NCBI GenBank assembly: GCA_964448115.1
Contig: CAYUVA010000029.1
Location: 7,125-56,265 of the forward strand
Reading direction: 5' to 3'
DNA length: 49,141 bases
Origin: CAYUVA01 sp964448115 [NCBI: uncultured bacterium]
GTDB lineage: Bacteria > CAYUVA01
Positions 42,095 to 49,141 of the stretch are shown here, one piece after another (within the stretch, counting starts at the first letter, position 1; each line of letters begins with the position of its first letter). The translations under genes were made by a program, and so were the position numbers. Under the pieces are notes generated by a model, which ran no database searches, was not told the DNA's origin, and worked only from the letters and a program-made list of their open reading frames with translations.

Positions 42095-44509
42095 ATGAAG
42101 AAAAGTATATTTGAAGCACTAAAGGAAAGCATCCTGGTAAGCGACGGTGCCATGGGGACCATGCTGCAAAAGATCGGCTTCGATGCCGATATCCCACCGG
42201 ACTATCTATGCATCAAGGATCCTGACAAGGTTAAGAAGGTACATCGCGGATACTTAAATGCCGGGGCAGTGCTGATAATAACCAATACCTTTGGCGCTAA
42301 TCGATTCAAGCTCAGCAATTACTCGCTTGAAAACCAGGTATCCAAGATCAACCATGCAGCGGTAAAATTAGCCAGAGAAGCGGTGCAAGATAAGGCATTC
42401 CTGCTTGGAGACATTGGCTCATTGGGTAAGATGCTCATTCCGCTGGGTGAGATCTCCTTCGATCAAGCCTTCGAGGCTTTCAGGGAGCAGGCATTAGCCC
42501 TGGAACAAGCCGGGGTCGATGGATTCATCATAGAGACCATCTCTGAAATTCTGGAGCTTAAGGCAGCGATCATAGCGGTCAGAAGCATCTCTGATAAGCT
42601 GCTTATCTCCAGCATGACCTTCGATACAAATGGGAGATCCCTTAGCGGCACTGATCCGCGATCTTACGCGATAACTGCCGAAGCCAGTGGCGCTGATATC
42701 ATAGGTGCCAACTGTGGAATGGGGCCAGATGCTATGGAGGGGATCGTACTTGAGCTTAGAGGAGCTACCTCGCTGCCGATAATGGCTCAACCGAACGCTG
42801 GATTGCCAATTCTTGATCAAAATGGAGAGACGGTCTGGCAGATGGATGCACCTCAGTTCGCCGAGATCACCGCTAGATTGGTCGAAAAAGGCGCCAATAT
42901 AGTCGGCGGATGCTGTGGAACCACCTGGGAGCATATCAGGGAGCTGAGCGAGCGGGTTAAGCATCTTGGACCAATATACCTGGAGCATTACCCATTGCTA
43001 AATGTTACCAGCAGAACTAAATCTCATAGCATCGGCAAGGGGCTTCCTTTTACAATAATCGGCGAAAGGATAAATGCCACCGGCAGGAAGAAGCTCTCCG
43101 AGGAGATACTTGAATATCGAATGGACATGGTACGCCAGGAAGGGATCGCCCAGGCTAATGCAGGCGCACATCTGCTCGATGTAAACATGGGAGTGCCGGG
43201 CATCGATGAGCCAAAGGCGATGACCAAAGCGGTGCTTGCATTGTCGGGAGCGGTTGACTTGCCCTTGGCTATCGACTCCATTGCCCCCGACACCCTGGAG
43301 GCAGCCCTGAAGGTCTATCCGGGGAGACCACTTATAAACTCGATAAGCGCAGAAAATAAGAAGCTGGTGCAGCTTTTACCCCTGGCAAAGAAATACGGCG
43401 CAGCATTCATCGGGCTTACCATCGATGATAGGGGACTTCCTGACTCCGCGCAGGATCGGCTGAATAAAGCACAGACTATCATAGAGGCGGCAAAAGAATA
43501 CGGGCTTGATCATACGGATATAATGATCGATCCCGTGGTACTTACCGTCGGCTCAAGCCAACGGCAGGCTATGGAGACTCTCAAGGCAGTTGAGCTTATC
43601 AACCAGCACCTCGGCATCGCCACATCACTAGGGATTAGCAATATCAGCTTCGGCTTGCCCAATCGAGGGCTAATAACTCGAACCTTTGCTTCTATGGCAC
43701 TCGCTTACGGACTGGCCGCCGGGATAGTGAATCCACTGGATGGAGAGCTTATGGACATACTGCTTGCCGCCCAAGTACTCAGTGGCATTGATCACAAGGC
43801 TCAAAGATACATCAAGGCTTATTCAGTAAAGGGTACTAAACAGCTAGAGATGACTAAATCAGGGGCTAGGAAAACCAAGCCAGCTTCCATGCTATACAAG
43901 GCGGTGCTTAATGGAGACCCGGATGGAGCTGTATCACTTGCCAAACAACTGATCGATAGCGGTGAACAACCGCTTGAACTTATAAATCGAGTCATGATAC
44001 CCGCCATCGAAGAGGTGGGAAGGCGCTACGACAAGGGCGAGTACTTCCTTCCCCAATTGATGATGGGAGCCGATGCCATGAGAGCTGCCTTCAGGCTGCT
44101 CAAACCTCTGCTGGCAACACAAGACAAGGAGTACAAGGGCAAAGGAAAGATCGTCCTGGCAACCGTCAAGGGCGATATTCACGACATTGGCAAAAATATA
44201 GTCTCCGTTCTGCTACAAAACAATGGATTCGTGGTCATCGATCTCGGTAAGGATATACCAGCAGAAATGATACTCGAATCTTTAGAACGCGAGGAGCCAG
44301 ATATCCTCGGCTTGAGCGCCCTGATGACCACCACATTACCTGCTATGTATCAGACCATTTCGCAGGTTAAGCAAAAAAAACCTGATGTTATGGTAATGGT
44401 GGGCGGAGCCGTGGTTACAGAGTCTTATGCCAAGAGGATCGGAGCAGATGGCTATGGAAAAAACGCCACCGAGGCTGTAAAAGTGGCTAAAAAACTATTG
44501 AAACTATAA
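42095..44509 (+). CDS. metH: Cobalamin-dependent methionine synthase core (no reactivation domain)
   Basis: 804 residues in three domains. The homocysteine-binding barrel (1-300) starts ILVSDGAMGTMLQ and has zinc cysteines in GANCGMG and GGCCGTTWEH. The pterin-binding barrel (about 310-570) has IIGERINATGRKKL and LLDVNMGVPG. The cobalamin-binding part (about 590-804) has the base-off motif VKGDIHDIGKNIVSVL. The C-terminal AdoMet reactivation domain of E. coli MetH is absent, as often in anaerobes. The frame also allows a TTG at 42080; ATG 42095 fits the family start. folD follows after 27 bases. Confidence 0.93.
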   Translation: MKKSIFEALKESILVSDGAMGTMLQKIGFDADIPPDYLCIKDPDKVKKVHRGYLNAGAVLIITNTFGANRFKLSNYSLENQVSKINHAAVKLAREAVQDKAFLLGDIGSLGKMLIPLGEISFDQAFEAFREQALALEQAGVDGFIIETISEILELKAAIIAVRSISDKLLISSMTFDTNGRSLSGTDPRSYAITAEASGADIIGANCGMGPDAMEGIVLELRGATSLPIMAQPNAGLPILDQNGETVWQMDAPQFAEITARLVEKGANIVGGCCGTTWEHIRELSERVKHLGPIYLEHYPLLNVTSRTKSHSIGKGLPFTIIGERINATGRKKLSEEILEYRMDMVRQEGIAQANAGAHLLDVNMGVPGIDEPKAMTKAVLALSGAVDLPLAIDSIAPDTLEAALKVYPGRPLINSISAENKKLVQLLPLAKKYGAAFIGLTIDDRGLPDSAQDRLNKAQTIIEAAKEYGLDHTDIMIDPVVLTVGSSQRQAMETLKAVELINQHLGIATSLGISNISFGLPNRGLITRTFASMALAYGLAAGIVNPLDGELMDILLAAQVLSGIDHKAQRYIKAYSVKGTKQLEMTKSGARKTKPASMLYKAVLNGDPDGAVSLAKQLIDSGEQPLELINRVMIPAIEEVGRRYDKGEYFLPQLMMGADAMRAAFRLLKPLLATQDKEYKGKGKIVLATVKGDIHDIGKNIVSVLLQNNGFVVIDLGKDIPAEMILESLEREEPDILGLSALMTTTLPAMYQTISQVKQKKPDVMVMVGGAVVTESYAKRIGADGYGKNATEAVKVAKKLLKL

Positions 44510-44536
44510 TCTTTTATAATTTATAGGGATTTAGCA

Positions 44537-45496
44537 ATGGAAGAAAGATTCGGACTTAAGTACAACGGCGAAGGCAAGGCGTGGATCATCGATGGAAAGG
44601 CGATCTCCGATAGGATAAAGGAGGAGGTTAAACAACGCTTGGATTCTTTTATCCAAAGAAGCGACAGACCGGTCGGCATCGCAGCCATACTAGTCGGAGA
44701 TGATCCTGCAAGCAAGATGTACATGCGCATGAAGACAAAAGCCTGCGATAAACTAGGCTTCTTAAGCGAGACGATATACCTGGAGGAATCTACTGATTCC
44801 AACGAATTGTTGAAGACTATCGAGGAACTGGGCAAGAAAGACGAGATCGATGGCATCTTAGTTCAGCGTCCGCTCCCCCCGCATATCGATGCTTACAAGG
44901 TCTATGCCGCCATCCCAGCCGACAAGGACCCGGACTGCTTCAATCCGCAGAATGTCGCACGGTTGCTAACTAATCAATACTTCATTGCACCCGCGACACC
45001 TTACGGGATCATCCATGCCTTGAAGACAATAGGGATTCAGATCAACGGAGCAAGGGCAGTGGTGCTTGGGAGAAGCGATATAGTCGGAAAACCCATGGCT
45101 ATTTTACTCATGCACAATAACGCAACGGTTACTATATGCCATAGCCGGACAAGGGACATAGAGAATATCGCCAAGGAGGCAGATATACTGGTAGCTGCCA
45201 TGGGAAGGGCTTGCAAGGTAAATGGCAGTTGGATAAAGCAGGGGGCAACCGTCATCGATGTAGGAATAAACGAGGTTACTGACCCGGCAGCCATCGGAGA
45301 TATCATAATCCCCGACTCACCGAAGGCAAAACAGCTTAAGGAGAAGGGTTATACCATGGTTGGAGATGTCGATTTTGAGAGCGCACAGCTAGTCGCCGGT
45401 TGCCTGACCCCTGTGCCCGGTGGAGTCGGTCCACTGACCATCGCCACCCTGCTCGAAAATACGATGCTGCTTGCAGAACGAAGACTGGCTAACTGA
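44537..45496 (+). CDS. folD: Bifunctional methylene-THF dehydrogenase / methenyl-THF cyclohydrolase
   Basis: Interconverts 5,10-methylene-THF and 10-formyl-THF with NAD(P). Family motifs: SKMYMRMKTKACDKLG, DGILVQRPLPPHID, VVLGRSDIVGKPMA and PGGVGPLTIATLLENT. The length is 319 because of a 15-20 residue N-terminal extension ahead of the usual IIDGKAIS start. It lies between metH and a HAD gene, all close and on one strand, so a one-carbon operon is likely. Confidence 0.96.
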   Translation: MEERFGLKYNGEGKAWIIDGKAISDRIKEEVKQRLDSFIQRSDRPVGIAAILVGDDPASKMYMRMKTKACDKLGFLSETIYLEESTDSNELLKTIEELGKKDEIDGILVQRPLPPHIDAYKVYAAIPADKDPDCFNPQNVARLLTNQYFIAPATPYGIIHALKTIGIQINGARAVVLGRSDIVGKPMAILLMHNNATVTICHSRTRDIENIAKEADILVAAMGRACKVNGSWIKQGATVIDVGINEVTDPAAIGDIIIPDSPKAKQLKEKGYTMVGDVDFESAQLVAGCLTPVPGGVGPLTIATLLENTMLLAERRLAN

Positions 45497-45501
45497 ATTG
45501 A

Positions 45502-46245
45502 ATGATCGGGCTTATGTCTTTCCGTACCGTTTTTTTCGATCTTGATGGCACGCTGAGCGACTATACATCGGTGGTAAATCGCACGCTTGGGCTTATTTCA
45601 GATTATGCGAACAAACAAAACCCGGCAGTAGAGCAATCCCACTTCATTAAAGCATACTGGAAGTTGGTCGAGGAGATGGAGAATTTACAACGACAGGGCA
45701 CGATTGAGCAGAATCTACTCCTTGACCGTGAGTACCGCTTTGCTAAGACACTTGAGCTTATAGGAGCCCCCTCTTCCAAGCTAGCAAAAAAGTTAGCTGA
45801 TATATACTCGCAACAACGCTCCGGCAGCCCGATCCTGTTTGATGGTGTAAAGGAAACCTTGCAGTGGCTGAGGGGTAGGGCATCATTGGGCGTAATCTCC
45901 CAGGGAAGCGAGGATAAACAGGTTCGCCAACTGGAAAACTTAGGCATACTCGATTTCTTCGACCACCTGGTCATGACCGGCAAGGTGAAATTATACAAGC
46001 CGGATGATCGCCTATACCTTGAGGCAGCGAGAATTGCCAACAGCAAGCCGCAGGAATGCATCATGGTTGGCGACAGGCTCGATTGGGATATTGCTCCAGC
46101 TAAACGAGTAGGTATGATGACGATCCTGTTTACTGAGAATTCGCTTTACTATAATGAATTCTTAGATGATCTTGATGCAGCCGATCATATAGCAGAAGAT
46201 TACGATCAGGTGCTTGAGATCCTAAAGGAGACCCTGCGCGGCTAA
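45502..46245 (+). CDS. HAD-superfamily phosphatase (YjjG/phosphoglycolate phosphatase type)
   Basis: 247 residues with HAD motif I FFDLDGTLSDY, a helical cap, motif II around VISQGSEDKQ, motif III Lys in KLYKPDDRLYLEAA and motif IV VGDRLDWDIAPAKRVGM. The cap and the DRLDWD loop resemble nucleotidases of the YjjG type. The substrate is not determinable. It begins six bases after folD; a start at the internal ATG at 45514 is equally possible. Confidence 0.85.
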   Translation: MIGLMSFRTVFFDLDGTLSDYTSVVNRTLGLISDYANKQNPAVEQSHFIKAYWKLVEEMENLQRQGTIEQNLLLDREYRFAKTLELIGAPSSKLAKKLADIYSQQRSGSPILFDGVKETLQWLRGRASLGVISQGSEDKQVRQLENLGILDFFDHLVMTGKVKLYKPDDRLYLEAARIANSKPQECIMVGDRLDWDIAPAKRVGMMTILFTENSLYYNEFLDDLDAADHIAEDYDQVLEILKETLRG

Positions 46246-46255
46246 TGCTATAACT

Positions 46256-46624
46256 CTAATCTCCGAAGACCTTTATGGGTCTGTACGGATGTGTACCTTC
46301 TATAACAGGGACGCCTGCCTTTGCTTTGACCTTTGCAACAATCTCGTCCTTGTAGGGACAATTATCCACCAGGCAGGTCCCCAGGTGCACAGCATCTATT
46401 GTCTCGCCGGTCATGGACATCCAGGCTTTAAGGTTGGCAAGGCGTAGGACAGGAGAAGTCCCGGGGCATCCGCCGCAGTGTAGAAATGCGCGCAACTTGA
46501 CATCTCCATTCCCCTTGTAACGCTCGAACTCTCCTTCCTTCTTGTCAAAGCCCATCAGGCAACGATGACAGCCTATGCATGTTTCATCCTTAATGTTCTG
46601 GCAACTGAGTACTGCGATGTTCAT
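46256..46624 (-). CDS. CGGC-domain cysteine-rich protein
   Basis: 122 residues with many cysteines in CGGC-family positions: MNIAVLSCQN, CIGCHRCLMGFDKK, FLHCGGCPGTSPVLRL, and GTCLVDNCPYKDEI. The family occurs in anaerobes and is thought to bind metal or a cluster; its function is not established. AAGGAG lies ahead of the ATG. The gene follows enolase by 37 bases on the same strand, so cotranscription is probable, and it converges on the HAD gene. Confidence 0.85.
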   Translation of the reverse strand: MNIAVLSCQNIKDETCIGCHRCLMGFDKKEGEFERYKGNGDVKLRAFLHCGGCPGTSPVLRLANLKAWMSMTGETIDAVHLGTCLVDNCPYKDEIVAKVKAKAGVPVIEGTHPYRPIKVFGD

Positions 46625-46661
46625 TTAAGCTAGCCTCCTTGATTCAATTCGAGATTCCCAT

Positions 46662-47960
46662 TTATTTCACTTCAAACTTGAAAACACGCAAACCAGGATA
46701 ATTGCACAATCCTTCTAGATCCTCCTCGATGCGCATGAACTCGTTATATTTGCAGGTGCGATCCGTCCGACTTAACGAGCCGGTCTTTACTTGTCCGGCA
46801 TTGGTTCCCACTGCCAGATCTACCAGGAATGTATCCTCGGTCTCCCCGGAGCGATGTGAGACCACGGTCGTATAGCCCGCTTCCTTTGCCATTTGGATGG
46901 TATCCAATGTCTCGGTTACGGTGCCGATCTGGTTGAGCTTGATCAGGATCGAGTTTGCGCAGCCCCCTTCGATGCCTTTGGATAATAGATGCGGATTGGT
47001 TACAAACAGGTCATCTCCCACCAGTTGAATCTTCTTGCCTAGTTTCTCAGTCAATAGCTGCCATCCCTCCCAGTCGTCCTCGTAAAGTCCATCCTCAATG
47101 CTTATCAGGCTAAACCTATCGACCCATCCAGCGTATATGTCGATAAGCTGCTGTGATGTAAGGTCCCGGCGAGCCCCACCGGTAAAGAACTTGTATATCT
47201 TTTGGTCCTTGTTATAGAAATGGTTGGCAGCGGCATCGATGGCAAGCCTTACCTGCTGTCCATAACTGTATCCGGCTTCGTTAACGGCATTTATTATGTA
47301 TTGGAAGACCTGCTCGCTGTCCTTCAGGTTGGGTGCAAATCCGCCCTCATCCCCGACGCTGGTGGATAGATTATCTTTCTTGAGGATCTTTTTTAATATA
47401 TGGAAGATCTCCGCTCCCCAGCGCACCGCCTCGATGAAGCTCTTGGCTCCCACGGGGACTATCATGAACTCCTGTATATCGATATCATTATCCGCATGTG
47501 CCCCGCCGTTTAAGACATTAAACATCGGCACCGGCATAACTTTAGCGTTGCACCCACCCAGGTAGCGGTAAAGTGGGATTCCGAGTAGATCGGCTGCTGC
47601 CCGCGCCGCAGCCATGGATACGCCGAGAATAGCGTTGGCTCCTAGCTTACTCTTGTTATCCGTGCCATCAAGATCCCTCATGGCGTGATCGAGTTCGACC
47701 TGCTCAAGAACATCCATGCCGAGGACCTGGGGCGCTATGACATTGGTAACATTATCGATCGCCTTGAGGACACCTTTGCCGGCGTATCGCCTGGGATCTC
47801 CATCTCTCAATTCAAGAGCCTCGTTTTCTCCGGTAGATGCGCCGGAGGGAACGATCGCCCTGCCGTAAGCGCCCGATGTGGTCGCCAGCTCGACCTCGAC
47901 GGTCGGATTACCCCTGGAATCGAGGACTTCCCTAGCATTTATATACTCAATAGTGCTCAT
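46662..47960 (-). CDS. eno: Enolase (phosphopyruvate hydratase)
   Basis: Interconverts 2-phosphoglycerate and phosphoenolpyruvate. 432 residues, the normal size, with [16 protein letters not shown] at the start, [22 protein letters not shown] with a metal ligand, and the C-terminal [18 protein letters not shown] signature. All catalytic regions are intact. The 243-base gap to the divergent acyl-CoA dehydrogenase should hold promoters for both. Confidence 0.97.
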   Translation of the reverse strand: MSTIEYINAREVLDSRGNPTVEVELATTSGAYGRAIVPSGASTGENEALELRDGDPRRYAGKGVLKAIDNVTNVIAPQVLGMDVLEQVELDHAMRDLDGTDNKSKLGANAILGVSMAAARAAADLLGIPLYRYLGGCNAKVMPVPMFNVLNGGAHADNDIDIQEFMIVPVGAKSFIEAVRWGAEIFHILKKILKKDNLSTSVGDEGGFAPNLKDSEQVFQYIINAVNEAGYSYGQQVRLAIDAAANHFYNKDQKIYKFFTGGARRDLTSQQLIDIYAGWVDRFSLISIEDGLYEDDWEGWQLLTEKLGKKIQLVGDDLFVTNPHLLSKGIEGGCANSILIKLNQIGTVTETLDTIQMAKEAGYTTVVSHRSGETEDTFLVDLAVGTNAGQVKTGSLSRTDRTCKYNEFMRIEEDLEGLCNYPGLRVFKFEVK

Positions 47961-48203
47961 ATCTACCCCTTTGTTTTTAGGCTTCTTAGCATCGATTAAA
48001 GGTATCTCGGAACATTATTTTATATGGGGAAAAAAGTCAACCTTATACTTGGCGTCTTTGTCTTGTCTTTGTCGGGATCGTGTGATCCTGTTTCCTTATC
48101 TTAATTTGCAACCAGCTAAACACCAATTTATTTAATGCATCTGCCAGTTAATTTTGATATATTACAGCCTGTAAACATCATTATTAATTATCGAGGGAGA
48201 AGA

Positions 48204-49141
48204 ATATGGATTTCTCACTGACATCTGAACAACAACTGCTCAAGGACAGCACCCGCGACTTCGCAGAGTCAGTAATCAAACCGCATGTCATGGAATATGA
48301 CGAGGCTCAGAAGTTCCCCATGGAAATAGTAAGGCAGCTCGGTGAGCTAGGCTATCTAGGTCTTATAATCCCCGAAGAGTGGGGCGGTGGCGGCATGGAC
48401 TATATCTGCTATGCGATCGCCATCGAAGAGCTTTCTCGGGTGGATGGCTCCATAGGCATCACCGTGGCTGCCCACAATTCGCTATGCAGCAATCATATCA
48501 ACATGTTCGGCAGCGATGTGCAGAAAGAGAAGTACCTGAAACCGCTTGCCAAAGGTGAATACATCGGCGCCTGGGGGCTTACCGAGCCGGGGGCGGGATC
48601 AGATGCTGGAAGTATCAGAACTACCGCGATCAAGCACGGAGATTACTATATCTTAAATGGCTCCAAGACCTTCATCACCAACGCTAGCGTCGCTGATGTC
48701 GCTGTCATCATGGCAAGCACGGATCGCTCCAAGAAACACCGCGGTATCTCAGCTTTCATCGTAGAGAAAGGTACTCCTGGCTTCAAACCGGGCAAGAAGG
48801 AGAACAAGCTCGGCTTGCGTGCCAGCGACACTGCGGAGTTGATCCTGGAGGATGTGCGCATCCCGGCAGAAAACCGCATCGGCGAGGAGGGCAAGGGCTT
48901 CTACCAGACCATGAAGATCTTAGATGGCGGTCGCATCAGCATCGCAGCCCTGGGACTTGGGATGGCTCAGGGAGCGTTGGATGCCTCGATATCGTACTCG
49001 AAGGAGAGGGAACAATTCGGGCAGCCGATATGCAACTTTCAGGCGATCGCTTTTTACCTGGCAGAGATGGCTACACGGATTGAAGCATCGCGTCAGCTCA
49101 TTTACCTGGCTGCCAACATGTATGATCGAGGATTGAATATC
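48204..49141 (+). CDS. Acyl-CoA dehydrogenase (3' end beyond window)
   Basis: 312 codons are visible of a protein normally about 380 long. The start [20 protein letters not shown], the FAD-contact stretch [13 protein letters not shown] and [15 protein letters not shown] sequence ([14 protein letters not shown]) are typical of short-chain acyl-CoA dehydrogenases, followed by [31 protein letters not shown] lies just ahead of the ATG. The C-terminal catalytic Glu region is outside the window. The role is probably fatty or organic acid beta-oxidation with an electron-transfer flavoprotein; chain-length preference cannot be told. Confidence 0.92.

Noticed and set aside
48020-48120. GTCTTTG-rich stretch ahead of the acyl-CoA dehydrogenase
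   Set aside because: It recalls the ACAAAG repeat family but is too short and irregular to call a repeat element.

Overview
The window is bacterial chromosomal DNA, roughly half G+C apart from one very A+T-rich gene at 34665-36929. It comes from an anaerobe that respires sulfite or sulfate. The evidence is a complete dsrA-dsrB-dsrD set at 10687-13300 followed by a dsrN-like siroheme amidase gene. Also present are a cobalamin-dependent methionine synthase core without the reactivation domain, a kinase-ATPase-TPR giant protein, and secreted proteins with long Thr-Pro linkers. Together with a partial bacterial-microcompartment locus, these suit an uncultivated or deep-branching lineage better than a classical Desulfovibrio-type genome. 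I cannot name the phylum from sequence alone, and no rRNA or tRNA gene is visible.

Layout. 1-596: start of a GT39-like membrane glycosyltransferase (cut by the window edge). 844-4695: Ser/Thr kinase-AAA-TPR protein. 4734-9219 (minus): radical SAM/SPASM protein and DNA polymerase III alpha. 9501-10217: membrane-anchored beta-rich protein. 10218-10686: A+T-rich control region. 10687-14871: dsrABD, a strong terminator, then dsrN. 14866-18719 (minus): three overlapping GT4 glycosyltransferases and a coiled-coil protein, with a divergent methyltransferase at 18938. 19695-20453: glutamate racemase. 20608-23022: secreted beta-propeller protein. 23125-23784: three-repeat HTH protein. 24000-27608: two zinc dehydrogenases and an ATPase/winged-helix protein. 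27648-31585 (minus): GT39-like protein and a secreted V8/trypsin-like peptidase. 31962-34649: microcompartment genes (PduS-like, PduT-like and two pentameric vertex proteins). 34665-37818: A+T-rich membrane-protein gene and a decayed methyltransferase. 37819-41896 (minus): rsmE, folC, rsfS, nadD, a ubiquitin-like protein and a RING-like zinc protein. 42095-46245: metH core, folD and a HAD phosphatase. 46256-47960 (minus): CGGC protein and enolase. 48204-end: acyl-CoA dehydrogenase, cut by the window edge.

How the parts work together. DsrAB is the terminal reductase, DsrD its activator, and DsrN is inferred to modify its siroheme. MetH and FolD form a one-carbon unit. PduS and PduT are matching iron-sulfur electron-transfer components of a microcompartment shell, but no hexameric shell protein, aldehyde dehydrogenase or signature enzyme lies in the window, so this is at most a satellite locus. 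The most unusual pair is at 41107-41896: a small ubiquitin-fold protein next to a protein with a RING-type zinc-ligand pattern, directly upstream of the nadD-rsfS-folC-rsmE housekeeping cluster. The two secreted proteins at 20608 and 29537 share an undescribed-looking domain, found three times in the window.
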